From Halomonas eurihalina (lineage in GTDB: Bacteria > Pseudomonadota > Gammaproteobacteria > Pseudomonadales > Halomonadaceae): DNA of 64,000 nucleotides. Positions 18,718 through 27,813 of the stretch are shown here, one piece after another; the stretch's first letter is position 1; the number at the start of each line of letters is the position of its first letter. The notes below the pieces were generated by a model, which made no database searches, was not told where the DNA came from, and saw nothing but the letters and a program-made list of their open reading frames with translations. Position numbers and translations under genes: made by a program. The stretch spans positions 124,001-188,000 of the forward strand of contig NZ_VTPU01000005.1 in assembly GCF_008274785.1 (NCBI RefSeq), given 5' to 3'.

Positions 18718-18751
18718 ACAGCTGCCAACCGGGCACGGATAGTAGAAGGCC

Positions 18752-18838
18752 TGACGACAGGGGCGCCGGACGCCATGCCGCCCGGCTGAGACGCACCCTC
18801 ATCACCTGACCCGGATAATGCCGGCGGAGGGAGTCGTG
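18752..18838 (+). promoter_or_regulatory. TPP riboswitch (THI element) upstream of thiM
   Basis: The two conserved blocks of the thiamine pyrophosphate aptamer are present: CTGAGA at 18786-18791 and ACCTGACCCGGATAATGCCG from 18803, followed by GGAGGGA. A closing P1 helix forms from ACGAC (18754-18758) and GTCGT (18833-18837). TPP binding is expected to shut down thiM-thiE expression. Confidence 0.93.
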
Positions 18839-18859
18839 CCGGCCATCCCGAGGCCAGCA

Positions 18860-18878
18860 CCTCCCGCCGCCCGGGAGG
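18860..18878 (+). promoter_or_regulatory. Shine-Dalgarno-sequestering hairpin, expression platform of the TPP riboswitch
   Basis: A 7-bp stem CCTCCCG/CGGGAGG holds the ribosome site (GGGAGG) of thiM, four bases before the ATG at 18883. It lies 22 bases after the aptamer and has no U-run, which points to translational rather than transcriptional control. Confidence 0.7.
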
Positions 18879-18882
18879 CGCC

Positions 18883-19689
18883 ATGCACACCATCGACCTC
18901 GCTCGCCACCTGAACCGTGTGCGCGAGACCTGCCCGCTGGTTCACAACATCACCAATCATGTCGCCATGAACACCATGGCCAACGTCCTGCTCGCCCTGG
19001 GCGCCTCACCGGCCATGGCCCATGCCCGCGAGGAAGTCGACGAGTTCGCCGCCCTGGCCGGTGCACTGACGCTCAACATCGGCACCCTGTCGCCCGACTG
19101 GGTGGACGCCATGGACGCTGCCGCCCGCGCCGCCAATGAGGCCGGCACGCCCTGGGTGCTCGATCCCGTAGCAGTCGGCGCCACGATCCTGCGCCGCAAG
19201 GCCGGCGCCCGCCTGCTGGCGCTTTCGCCGACGGTGGTGCGTGGCAATGCCTCGGAAATCATGGCTCTGGCCGAGCAGGGCGGCGGTGGTCAGGGTGTCG
19301 ACAGCACCGATACCACCGAAGCGGCGGAACGTGCCGCCGTGGACCTGGCCCGCCGCACCGGCGCCGTGATCGCCGTCACCGGCGAAACCGACCTCGTCAC
19401 CGATGGCGAGCGCCTGGCACGCGTGGCCGGCGGGCATGCCCTGATGCCACGCGTCACCACCCTGGGCTGTGCCTTGACGGGCGTGGTGGGCGCTCACCTG
19501 GCCGTCGCCGAGGATCCATTCGAGGCCAGCGTGGCAGCGCTGGCCGGCTACACCGTGGCCGGCAGCATCGCCGGAGAAAACGCCCGGGGGCCAGGCAGTT
19601 TCGCCGTGGCCTTCCTCGATGCCCTGCATGCCCTAGACACCGACACCCTGACCGCCCGCGCCCGACTGGAGATCACCCATGCGCGTTGA
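18883..19689 (+). CDS. thiM: Hydroxyethylthiazole kinase ThiM
   Basis: ThiM phosphorylates 4-methyl-5-(2-hydroxyethyl)thiazole in thiamine salvage. The 268-aa ribokinase-fold protein has the family N-terminus CPLVHNITNHVAMN, VLDPVAVGAT near residue 93, VRGNASEIMAL near 118 and the catalytic-loop region TTLGCALTGVVGA, with C199 in place. It is preceded by a TPP riboswitch and overlaps thiE by 11 bases, so both salvage genes share one message and one control. Confidence 0.95.
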   Translation: MHTIDLARHLNRVRETCPLVHNITNHVAMNTMANVLLALGASPAMAHAREEVDEFAALAGALTLNIGTLSPDWVDAMDAAARAANEAGTPWVLDPVAVGATILRRKAGARLLALSPTVVRGNASEIMALAEQGGGGQGVDSTDTTEAAERAAVDLARRTGAVIAVTGETDLVTDGERLARVAGGHALMPRVTTLGCALTGVVGAHLAVAEDPFEASVAALAGYTVAGSIAGENARGPGSFAVAFLDALHALDTDTLTARARLEITHAR

Positions 19690-20317
19690 CCTTTCCCTCT
19701 ACTTGGTCACCGACCCCGAGCTATGCGCCGAGCGTGGCCTGGAGGAAACCGTCGTCGCCGCCGTGCGCGGTGGCGTGACCCTGGTACAGCTACGCGACAA
19801 GCACGCCAGCGATGCCGAACTGGTACCGGTGGCGCGACGCCTGAAGACCGCCCTCGCGGGCAGCGGCGTCCCCCTGCTGATCAATGACCGACTGGAAGTG
19901 GCCCTGGCCAGCGGCGCCGACGGGCTGCATATCGGCCAGGACGACGGCGAAGTCGACGATGCCCGGGCCGCCCTCGGAGCGGACGCCATCCTTGGCCTCT
20001 CGGTGCAGACTCCCGAGCAACTCACCCGCATCAATGCCGCCAAGCTCGACTATCTGGGGCTGGGGCCGGTCTTCGCCACACCCAGCAAGCGCGACCACGC
20101 CCAACCTCTCGGCTTCGACGGCCTGGCGGAACTGGCCGGCGCCAGCCCCCTGCCGACCGTAGCCATCGGCGGCCTCAAGGCCGAACACGCCGAGGCCGTG
20201 CGTCGCGCCGGTGCCGATGGCTTGGCCGTGATCTCGGCCATCTGCGGCATGCCGGACCCGGAAGCCGCGGCCCGCTGCTTTCGCCGGGGCACCTCCCCGG
20301 GCTTTCCTCGGCGCTGA
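19679..20317 (+). CDS. thiE: Thiamine-phosphate synthase ThiE
   Basis: ThiE joins HMP-PP and thiazole phosphate to give thiamine phosphate. The 212-aa TIM barrel shows VTLVQLRDKHAS, LLINDRLEVALASGADGLHIGQDD (pyrophosphate/Mg site), LGLSVQTPEQ, YLGLGPVFATPSKRD and IGGL near the C-terminus. It overlaps the end of thiM by 11 bases. The pair allows thiamine formation from salvaged thiazole plus HMP-PP made elsewhere; thiD is not in this window. Confidence 0.95.
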   Translation: MRVDLSLYLVTDPELCAERGLEETVVAAVRGGVTLVQLRDKHASDAELVPVARRLKTALAGSGVPLLINDRLEVALASGADGLHIGQDDGEVDDARAALGADAILGLSVQTPEQLTRINAAKLDYLGLGPVFATPSKRDHAQPLGFDGLAELAGASPLPTVAIGGLKAEHAEAVRRAGADGLAVISAICGMPDPEAAARCFRRGTSPGFPRR

Positions 20318-20326
20318 GCCGCCCCC

Positions 20327-21202
20327 TCAGGCGGAGGGGCGCCGGTTCAGGGCAACGCGCCGCTCGTGATAGGCGATGACCAGGCCACTGACGATGATCA
20401 AAGTGCCGCCGACGAACACCCACAGGTCCGGCACCTCATCCCACAGCCACCAGCCCAGCAGCACGGCCCACAGCAACGCTGTGTAGTCGAAGGGCGCAGC
20501 GAGTGCCGCCGGCGCATAGCGAAACGCCAGGGTCAGTCCGACCATGGCGCCCACGCCGAGCACACCGGCCAGCAGGAAGAAGGGCCAGTGGATGGGTGCC
20601 GGCATCTGCCACACCCAGGGCAGGGTCACCGCCGACACCAGCATCGGCACCAGGGTGGTATAGAAGACCATCGCCCAGAGATGCTCGCGGCCGCCATAGC
20701 GACGCGCCGTGATCATCATCAGAGCGTAGAAGACCGCCGCCCCGACCACGATCAGGGCGGCCGGCTGGAAGCTGCTGCCTCCCGGCCGTACCACCACCAG
20801 TACGCCGATGAACCCCAGCATGGTGGCCAGCAGCGTGGTCCGATCGACCCGCTCGCCAAGCAGTGGCACCGACAACAGGTTCACGAACAACGGCGCCGCG
20901 AAGGCAATGGCGGTGGTCTCGGCCAGCGGCAGTAGGGTCAAGCCCCACATGAAGCAGATCATGGTGCCGGTGAAGATCAGGCCGCGTAGCAGGTGAACCC
21001 CCGGACGGCGCGTCGCCAGCTTGCGCAACCCGCCGTTGAAATGGGCAATCAGCGCGATCAGCGGCAGCGACACCAGGGTGCGAAAGAAGATGATCTGCAG
21101 CGGCGAGTGCGTCTCGCCGAGCCACTTGGTGATGGCATCGCCCAGTGCCAGACACAGGACACCACCACACATGCACAGGATGCCCTTGAAGGATGATGAC
21201 AT
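20327..21202 (-). CDS. EamA-family (DMT superfamily) transporter
   Basis: A 291-aa inner-membrane protein with about ten helices and the two EamA repeats, residues ~5-140 and ~150-280. Segments such as LGDAITKWLGETHSP, RTLVSLP, ATTAIAFAAPLFV and FDYTALLWAVLLGWWLWDE are typical of the RhaT/YdcZ-like drug-metabolite transporters. The substrate is unknown; many family members export amino acids or metabolites. It is convergent with thiE across 9 bases and has no operon partner. Confidence 0.85.
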   Translation of the reverse strand: MSSSFKGILCMCGGVLCLALGDAITKWLGETHSPLQIIFFRTLVSLPLIALIAHFNGGLRKLATRRPGVHLLRGLIFTGTMICFMWGLTLLPLAETTAIAFAAPLFVNLLSVPLLGERVDRTTLLATMLGFIGVLVVVRPGGSSFQPAALIVVGAAVFYALMMITARRYGGREHLWAMVFYTTLVPMLVSAVTLPWVWQMPAPIHWPFFLLAGVLGVGAMVGLTLAFRYAPAALAAPFDYTALLWAVLLGWWLWDEVPDLWVFVGGTLIIVSGLVIAYHERRVALNRRPSA

Positions 21203-21248
21203 CTTGCCTCCTTGCAGTTGCCCTGCCGCCCGGCTTTAAGGGTGAACC

Positions 21249-21282
21249 AAAAAAACCACCCCACCGGCGAAGCGGCGGGGTG
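21249..21282 (-). terminator. Terminator of the DacA-like gene
   Basis: On the minus strand a GC-rich stem (21257-21282, CACCCC/GGGGTG arms extended by CCG/CGG) is followed by seven T residues, 50 bases after the carboxypeptidase stop. Confidence 0.85.
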
Positions 21283-21331
21283 AGGCATGTTGAGATATCA
21301 AGCTAATGGCTGTGACGGGTGGCGACAACCC

Positions 21332-22774
21332 CTAGAGAGCAGCCTGCACGACCATACAGTCCATCCCCTGTGCCTGCAGACGCCGACAGGCGCTTCGCGC
21401 CTCGCCTTCCTGCATGTCTACCAGGCGAGCACGATAGATGCCAACCTCAGCGACGTGCGGCACCGCCACACGCGCATCGGCGAGTTCAGCCGTCAAGCGC
21501 TCGGCCGCCCGAGCGGCCAGACGCCGCGCATGGTCAGCATCGCTGAAGGCACCGACCTGCACGCCCCAACCACCAGGCACCGCCGCCTCGCGGTGATCGG
21601 CGACGCGACGGATCGGGTCGGGCTCATTGCGCGGGGTCGCCGAGGCAACGGACACAGTGGAGGCCGGCCGTGAAGAAGCGCTCGGCGCGGGCTCCGACAT
21701 CACGGCCGGTTCAGAAGCCGTGACCGGCTCAGGGGCCGGAGTTGCAGACCCCATGCCGGTATCGGCCGCCGCGATGACTTCGTCCCGGGAAGCCGAGCTA
21801 ACTGGCTGCGCTGCGGGGCCAGGAGTACTGGCGGTCCCGGCATTGCCGGAACTGGCCAGCATCTGACCAGACGGCGGCGACATCGGCTGCCGAGCATTGG
21901 GCAGAAGATGGTCATCAGTGATCCGGGTATTGGCCAGAAAGCCCCGCCCATCGGCCAGCGAGGCACGAAGGAACCCACGGTCCAGCAGGTTAGCCATGTG
22001 CTTATCCCGGGAGGCAGCGGTATAGCCGCCCATGACCACCGAGAGAATGCGTCGGCCACCGCGCTTCGCCGAGGTTGCCACATTGAAGCCGGAGGCCCGG
22101 ATGAAGCCGGTCTTCAGGCCATCGGCTCCCGGATAACTGTCCAGCAGATTATTGTGGCCCGTCAGGGTCTTGCCGCGCCAGGTGAAGCGATCCAGGGAGA
22201 AGTAGGAATAGTACTGGGGGAAATCGAGCATCAGGCGCCGGGCGAGCAGCGCAATATCGCGAGCCGTGGTGACCTGCCGATCATCCGGCAGCCCCGAGGC
22301 GTTGCGGAACGTCGTGTTGCGCATGCCAAGCTCATGGGCGCGCGAGGTCATCATCCGTGCGAAGCTCGATTCGCTACCGCCGAGCGCCTCGGCCACCACC
22401 ACCGCCACATCATTGGCGGAACGAACGACCAGGGCTTGAATGGCCTTCTCCACCGGAATGCTCTCACCCGGCTTCAGCCAGAGCTTAGTGGCCGGCATTG
22501 CGGCAGCCGTGGATGACACTGGCAACCGCTGTTGCGGCGTCATGCTGCCCTGCTCGAGCGACTCGAACAGCATGTAGAGCGTCATCATCTTGGTCAGAGA
22601 AGCCGGATAGCGCGGTGCATCGGCATTCTCGGCATAGAGAATCTCGCTGGTATCGGTATCGATCACGATACCGGCATAACGCGGATTTTGCGCCTGGGCG
22701 GTGCTCGCCAGCAGCGTGACAGCCAACAGCAAGATGAGGGCGAGGCACCATCGCCGTGTCATTATGAGCCCCAT
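21332..22774 (-). CDS. D-alanyl-D-alanine carboxypeptidase (S11, DacA-like) with C-terminal SPOR domain
   Basis: The enzyme trims the terminal D-Ala of peptidoglycan. After a signal peptide (1-28) the S11 motifs are all present: S59-L-T-K62, S119-A-N121 and K221-T-G223. A Pro/Ala/Ser-rich linker (~305-400) leads to a SPOR domain (~405-480, WGVQVGAFSDADHARRLA), which binds denuded glycan at the septum. The start MGLIMTRRW follows AGGGGA; an upstream in-frame extension of 104 codons is not supported. This is longer than E. coli PBP5 because of the linker and SPOR, and lacks the PBP5-type membrane anchor. Confidence 0.9.
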   Translation of the reverse strand: MGLIMTRRWCLALILLLAVTLLASTAQAQNPRYAGIVIDTDTSEILYAENADAPRYPASLTKMMTLYMLFESLEQGSMTPQQRLPVSSTAAAMPATKLWLKPGESIPVEKAIQALVVRSANDVAVVVAEALGGSESSFARMMTSRAHELGMRNTTFRNASGLPDDRQVTTARDIALLARRLMLDFPQYYSYFSLDRFTWRGKTLTGHNNLLDSYPGADGLKTGFIRASGFNVATSAKRGGRRILSVVMGGYTAASRDKHMANLLDRGFLRASLADGRGFLANTRITDDHLLPNARQPMSPPSGQMLASSGNAGTASTPGPAAQPVSSASRDEVIAAADTGMGSATPAPEPVTASEPAVMSEPAPSASSRPASTVSVASATPRNEPDPIRRVADHREAAVPGGWGVQVGAFSDADHARRLAARAAERLTAELADARVAVPHVAEVGIYRARLVDMQEGEARSACRRLQAQGMDCMVVQAAL

Positions 22775-22914
22775 GGGTGTTCCCCTGATATTTGTGGCTT
22801 CCCTACACAAGCGCATTATGACCCACAATAGCGTCCTGTACAGGGGAAAAGGCCACAAAAATCGGCTTTTTCGTGCCGCCCTGGTTCGATAGCTCATCAT
22901 CATCGCCGTCAGGT

Positions 22915-23682
22915 TCAACCGATGACGCCGAGTCGCTGCAACCCCAGCCAGATCAAACGCAACGCCAGCAGAGTCAGGCCCCAGCGAAACAGACCGTCGA
23001 AACGCCGCTCGGAAAGCCGCCCCAGCAGCCGCAATCCCAGCCAGGTGCCGACCACACCGGAGGCGATCATTAACGCGATCAGCCAAAGCCAGTCACGGAA
23101 CACGAAGCCGGCGGCGCCAAACACGAAAGCCTTGGTGAGGTGCTGTAGCGTCATGCAGGCGGCGAAGGTGGCCACGGTGGACTGCCGTGAGCCGCCGTGC
23201 TGCTTGATGAAGGCCGCGACCATCGGACCACTGGCTCCGACCAGGCTCGAGAGAAAGGTCGTGATGCCCCCTGCAACAGCGGTGCCAACCTGACCCAGGC
23301 TTCGCTTGGGCAGCCCTGGCCCCCAGAGAGTGAACAGCACAAAGCCAGCGATGGTCAGCTCCAGCAGGCCGGTCGGCAGGCGCACCAGCATCCAACTGGC
23401 CGCCAGGGCACCGACCAGTGCACCCGGCACAAAGGCCGCCAGGATCGGCCAGGCCAGGTGACGCAGCGTCATCAGCGCTCGCCCACCGTTGGAACCCAGC
23501 TGCACCATGCCATGCACCGGGATCAATGCCGCCCCAGGCATCACCTGCGCCATGGTCATGATCAGCAGGGTCCCTCCGCCGACACCCATCGAGGCACTGA
23601 TCATGGAGGTCAGGGTCGAGAGCAGAATCAACAGGAGTTCGACGCCGCCATCGAGCGGCGACAGGCTATCCGGCAATGGCAT
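22915..23682 (-). CDS. TSUP-family transporter (TauE/SafE)
   Basis: A 255-aa membrane protein with about eight helices and the glycine-rich repeats of the TSUP family (MISASMGVGGGTLLIMTM and, in the second half, TTFLSSLVGASGPMVAAF). Members move sulfite, sulfoacetate or other organosulfur anions; the substrate here is not shown. It lies 140 bases upstream of the DacA-like gene on the same strand, which has its own ribosome site, so co-transcription is possible but unproven. Confidence 0.85.
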   Translation of the reverse strand: MPLPDSLSPLDGGVELLLILLSTLTSMISASMGVGGGTLLIMTMAQVMPGAALIPVHGMVQLGSNGGRALMTLRHLAWPILAAFVPGALVGALAASWMLVRLPTGLLELTIAGFVLFTLWGPGLPKRSLGQVGTAVAGGITTFLSSLVGASGPMVAAFIKQHGGSRQSTVATFAACMTLQHLTKAFVFGAAGFVFRDWLWLIALMIASGVVGTWLGLRLLGRLSERRFDGLFRWGLTLLALRLIWLGLQRLGVIG

Positions 23683-23797
23683 GGCACATCCTTGAGAAGT
23701 GCTGTATCAGCCGAGCATCTTACCAGGCCCCGAATGCCGGACACTCGAGATTTCAGGCGACAAAAGACGGCTGGAATAACCCGCCCGCAAAGCAGCG

Positions 23798-24871
23798 TCA
23801 GCCCACCCGCCCATCGCCGGGCGGCGCTTCAAATAGCCGCCGGAAGCCTTGTACATCGCAGGACAAGGCCTCCTCGTCCAGAAAGACCTGACTACGTGCC
23901 AGAACGCGAGGGTGTCCCCGGATCGACGTTCTCACGCCAGTGACATCGCCGATTCTCGCGCTCCCCAGCAACGTCCCTTCAAAGACATTGCCGAACGGCG
24001 AGACCGTGCGAACAGTCGTGCCGGGCGGAAGCTCTCCACGCTTCATCAGATGGGCAAGCAAGGCCGTCGTTCCCGTGCCCGTCGGTCCGCGACAGATCAC
24101 GCCGGGATGCATGTAAACGGCAAGAGGCACGCTCATCCCCTTGATGGGGGATCGTTCCGGGGCACCCGCCAGCAGGATCATGGAGGGAGGCGGCAGGTCG
24201 CCGAGCAGCGGATGATGGATGCACCACGCAGGATCCAGGCTCGCCAAGAGCGCCGCGCAGAAGCGTTGAAGCGCCTCGACGGAGGCCGTGGCGGGGTCGA
24301 TGCCTATCTCTGCACCACGCACCATCACATAGGAAGTGCCACCATATACCAGCTCGAGTGGCACAGAGCCCCAACCCTCGACCTCCAGGCGATGCTCTCC
24401 GGTCGCGACGAACCCCGGCACGGCCTCATACGTCACCGTTTCCACTCGCGCATTCCGACAGCCGATATCCAACGTGGAAAGACCTGCCGGCGTCTCCAGC
24501 ACCAGCCGCTGTTCCGCCTCCGTGGTCGGCAGTCTCTCCGCTTCGGCCAGGGCGGCCACGGCACACATGGCATTCGATCCCGAGAACCCCGGATACCCCA
24601 TGGGGCCCATGATGATCAGCCCGGCATCGGCCCGTGCATCGGACGGCGGCACGATCAGGTTGAGACAGTGGGAAGGCGTACCGTGAGGTGGGGATACGAA
24701 GCATCGTCTCAGCCCGTCGGCCTCATGCTGCAAGAACTCCGCACGCCCAACGACAGTGCTCCCAGGCAGGTCGGTCACACCATCCATGATGACACGACCG
24801 ACATCCCCTCCCGCCTGTGCCTCCACCACATCCAACGAGATCCTGCTCGCCGGTCCCTCGCTCCGGGCCAT
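23798..24871 (-). CDS. Proline racemase superfamily protein (hydroxyproline epimerase/dehydratase-like) with Ser/Thr active site
   Basis: The fold is clear from LDVVEAQAGGDVGRVI, GTPSHCLNLIVP and RGPTGTGTTALLAHL. In true racemases and 4-hydroxyproline epimerases two cysteines act as acid/base; here the first position is Ser (S97 from this start, in GFSGSNAMC) and the second Thr (T263, in GPTGTGTT). Thr at the second site is known from trans-3-hydroxy-L-proline dehydratases. Start: ATG at 24871 has a GGAGG site 5 bases away; an in-frame ATG at 24907 would add 12 residues without one. It lies 45 bases downstream of hglS on the same strand. Function is unassigned. Confidence 0.8.
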   Translation of the reverse strand: MARSEGPASRISLDVVEAQAGGDVGRVIMDGVTDLPGSTVVGRAEFLQHEADGLRRCFVSPPHGTPSHCLNLIVPPSDARADAGLIIMGPMGYPGFSGSNAMCAVAALAEAERLPTTEAEQRLVLETPAGLSTLDIGCRNARVETVTYEAVPGFVATGEHRLEVEGWGSVPLELVYGGTSYVMVRGAEIGIDPATASVEALQRFCAALLASLDPAWCIHHPLLGDLPPPSMILLAGAPERSPIKGMSVPLAVYMHPGVICRGPTGTGTTALLAHLMKRGELPPGTTVRTVSPFGNVFEGTLLGSARIGDVTGVRTSIRGHPRVLARSQVFLDEEALSCDVQGFRRLFEAPPGDGRVG

Positions 24872-24916
24872 CCTCGCCTCCGACCTCATGCCGACATCTG
24901 TCGACAATATAGTCGA

Positions 24917-26272
24917 TCAGACGTCGAGCGCTTCCAGTACGGCCTCGCGGGAGGCACGTTCACGCTCGCCGTAAAGAGCCAGCTCATCGGTCACCTCGGC
25001 CCCCAGCGCCTCCTCGAAGGCCTCCCGGTTGGCATGACCGGCGTAAGCGTCATTGCTACCGCCGCCGAGGTTCGACTGGAAGATGCCAGCCGCGCTGACC
25101 GGCAGGAAATCCTCATAGGTGATCGGCCGTGCGCTGACCAGCCCCTGCTCAATCAACGCCTCCAGCTCGGTCTCGGCGACCGGACCTGCCTCGTGCCCTG
25201 CCTCGGTCAGCCGATATTCGAAGAAAGCCAGGCCCTGGCGGCGCAACTCGGCCTCGGTGTCCGGGAAACCGGCGAACACCTCGGCCAGGACGCGCTGGTG
25301 CTCGGCATTGGGCAGCCCATTGGTACGCCGACGCGATTCGGCGAGCAGCCGGTCGTAGAGCGCACGACCCTCGACGGTCAGCGCCACGCCACGCTGCTCG
25401 ATCTCGCCGAAGCGCGCGGTGTGGGTCCCCTGCTGCTCACCGGCGAAGCGGGTCGGCTCTTCCAGGGCCTTGAAGCTGGTCTGGCGCAGCAAGATCGGGC
25501 AGTCGCGACGCGGCGGACCCTCGATGACCTCCTTGGGATTCATGCCCACCGCCGGCATGCGGCGCTGCACTTCGTCGATGTCCAGGGTGCGCGGCGTCAG
25601 GTGATTGATGTGCGGCCCGCGGAAGCAGACCACGTCGGCGATCAACCGATGCTCGGCATGCAGCGCCTCGTAGGTCTCCAGATCCACGGTGGCGTCATGG
25701 TGCCAGCGAAAGGTTTCCAGCGCCTCGGCCACGAAGCGGTCGGCCTGCTCGTCGGTCAACCCGCCCTGCCGCTCGCTGAGCTCGATCAACTCCCGGGCGC
25801 CGGTCGTGAAGATGTCACGCTTGGCGAGGATAGCGGCGGCGCGCTTGCGCAGCTCGGCGCTCTCGATCAGTTCCAGGCGCAGTAACGAAGTGAAGACACG
25901 GAAAGGATTGCGCGCCAGGGCCTCGTCGTCGATGGGCCGGAAAGCAGTGGAATGCACCGGCACGCCGGCCTCGGAGAGATCGTAATAGCCCACCGGGTAC
26001 ATGCCCATCACCGCGAACAACCGGCGCAGCATGGCAAGCTCCTCGGCCGTACCGACGCGAATGGCGCCGTGCCGCTCGACGCCGAGCCGGTTCATCTCGT
26101 CATGGGCCTCGAGCCGCTCGGCCAGCTCGGGGGCGCGCGCCAGAGTCTCGCGGTTCACCTCCGCGACCAGTTCGAGCAGGGTCTCGTACTGGGGCACCTC
26201 GGCCTGATACATGGCCGACATGGCCCTGGAAAAACGATCACGGATCTCGTGATGGGAAACGGGGGACGTCAT
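24917..26272 (-). CDS. hglS: 2-oxoadipate dioxygenase/decarboxylase HglS (DUF1338/YdcJ)
   Basis: HglS converts 2-oxoadipate to 2-hydroxyglutarate with O2 and Fe(II), closing the D-lysine/aminoadipate route in pseudomonads. The 451-aa protein aligns by eye with that family. The expected metal triad is H68 (VERHGAIR), H224 (HINHLTPR) and E292 (GEIEQRG), each two residues before the P. putida numbering I recall. The conserved tail YEDFLPVSAAGIFQSNL is also present. It lies 85 bases downstream of the aminotransferase gene that should supply its substrate. Confidence 0.9.
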   Translation of the reverse strand: MTSPVSHHEIRDRFSRAMSAMYQAEVPQYETLLELVAEVNRETLARAPELAERLEAHDEMNRLGVERHGAIRVGTAEELAMLRRLFAVMGMYPVGYYDLSEAGVPVHSTAFRPIDDEALARNPFRVFTSLLRLELIESAELRKRAAAILAKRDIFTTGARELIELSERQGGLTDEQADRFVAEALETFRWHHDATVDLETYEALHAEHRLIADVVCFRGPHINHLTPRTLDIDEVQRRMPAVGMNPKEVIEGPPRRDCPILLRQTSFKALEEPTRFAGEQQGTHTARFGEIEQRGVALTVEGRALYDRLLAESRRRTNGLPNAEHQRVLAEVFAGFPDTEAELRRQGLAFFEYRLTEAGHEAGPVAETELEALIEQGLVSARPITYEDFLPVSAAGIFQSNLGGGSNDAYAGHANREAFEEALGAEVTDELALYGERERASREAVLEALDV

Positions 26273-26357
26273 CGGATAATGCCTCTCGATATTCAGTCGT
26301 CATGGATTCGGTTGATGTGTCGCGCAGGACGGTGCAGAGCACCGCCGGGCCCGGCGA

Positions 26358-27611
26358 TCATGGCTGCAGCCGTCCCAAGGCTCTCTCGAGCCTCGCCAGG
26401 CCTTCTCCAAGCACCTCGGGCTCGGTGGTCAGCGGAGGCAACAGGCGCAGCACGTTGCGCCGCCGCCCGCTGGGCATCAACAGCACGCCCTCCTCGCGGC
26501 CGGCAGCCAGCAGGCCCGCCAGATGCTCGGCGCCGGTGGCACCAGGCGTATCCTCGAAGACGATACCGCGCATGGCGCCCACGCCGGTCATTTCGCCGAG
26601 CATCGGATAGCGGCCGGATGCCCGCCAGTCACGATACGCCTCCCGCACCATCGTCTCCTGGCGCTCGCTCCAGCCGGCCAGGCGATCCTCGCTCATCACC
26701 TCCATCACCGTCCGGGCCGCGGCACAAGCAACGGCATTGCCCGAATAGGTGCCACCCAGACCGCCCTTCGGTGGGGCATTCATGATCTCCCCCTTGCCAG
26801 CCACAGCCGCCAGCGGCAGCCCGGCGGCCATGCTCTTGCCCATCAGCAGCAGATCGGGTTCGACACCCAGGTGGGAAAAGGCGAAACGCTTGCCGGTGCG
26901 CCCGAAACCGGACTGGATCTCGTCGAAGATCAGCAGAATACCGTGGGACTCGCACAGCGCCCGCAAACGCACGGCGAAATCGGCACACAGCAGGCGAAAA
27001 CCACCCTCGCCCTGGACCGGCTCGACGATGATGCAGGCGACCTCGTCGGCGGGTATCTCGACGTCGAACAGCCGCTCCAGAGCTGTCATGGCGGTGTCGG
27101 CATCGACTCCGCCGTCGCGACTCGGGAAGGGCAAGTGATGCACCGGGCCGGGCAAGGCACCGAGGCGGTTCTTGTAGGGCTTGACCTTACCGTTGAGATT
27201 CAACGCCGCCAGCGTGCGGCCATGGAAGCCGTCGTCGAAGGCGATCACGCCCTGGCGCCCGGTGGCGGCGCGGGCGATCTTGAGAGCGTTCTCGGTGGCC
27301 TCGGCACCGCTGTTGGTGAGCATGCAGGACAACGGATACGACACCGGCACGAAGGCATCCAGGGCCCGGGCCACCTCGAGATAGCCACGATGCGGCAGGG
27401 CATTGAAGGCGGAGTGCATCAGGGTGCCGACCTGTGCCTTGACCGCCTCGACCACGGCGGGATGGCCATGCCCCAGGTTGAGCACGCCGATACCACCGAC
27501 GAAGTCGACGTAATGCATGCCCTGTTCGTCCCAGACCTCGGCGTTGCGGCCCCGTTCGATGCAGATGGGGTGCACGATGCCGAGCGAGTCACTGATGTGC
27601 GGGAGGTCCAT
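26358..27611 (-). CDS. Class III PLP aminotransferase, probable 2-aminoadipate/4-aminobutyrate transaminase
   Basis: The protein (417 aa) is a class III omega-aminotransferase: NSGAEATENALKIAR near residue 100, FDDGFHGRT near 125, EPVQGEGG near 197, IFDEIQSGFGRTG with D230, and the PLP lysine K259 in LLMGKSMAAGLPL. GABA transaminases look the same, but P. putida uses a GabT-like enzyme for 2-aminoadipate, and the next gene is hglS, so 2-aminoadipate to 2-oxoadipate is the favoured role. The start MDLPHISDSLG has an AGGACG site. It is divergent from a LysR gene. Confidence 0.85.
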   Translation of the reverse strand: MDLPHISDSLGIVHPICIERGRNAEVWDEQGMHYVDFVGGIGVLNLGHGHPAVVEAVKAQVGTLMHSAFNALPHRGYLEVARALDAFVPVSYPLSCMLTNSGAEATENALKIARAATGRQGVIAFDDGFHGRTLAALNLNGKVKPYKNRLGALPGPVHHLPFPSRDGGVDADTAMTALERLFDVEIPADEVACIIVEPVQGEGGFRLLCADFAVRLRALCESHGILLIFDEIQSGFGRTGKRFAFSHLGVEPDLLLMGKSMAAGLPLAAVAGKGEIMNAPPKGGLGGTYSGNAVACAAARTVMEVMSEDRLAGWSERQETMVREAYRDWRASGRYPMLGEMTGVGAMRGIVFEDTPGATGAEHLAGLLAAGREEGVLLMPSGRRRNVLRLLPPLTTEPEVLGEGLARLERALGRLQP

Positions 27612-27813
27612 GTCGTCGTCCTGTGGGAGCGTATGGCCATGATGAGAACAGAGCCACGTTCCGGGCTTCAAACGAAAAAAAGCGCGCTATCCATTCCCTG
27701 TTGTCATGCATTATGCTGAAGCATCGAAGACATCAGCGATTATCCGGCTTCCCGCCCGGTGCATCGCCCTTCCAGCATGACCCATGAGAATCCATGAAAC
27801 GCGGAGCCCTGGC

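Noticed and set aside
23849..25885. 678-codon open frame on the plus strand
   Set aside because: It runs antisense through two recognised genes (the racemase-fold enzyme and hglS) and shows only Arg/His/Gln-rich low-quality sequence.
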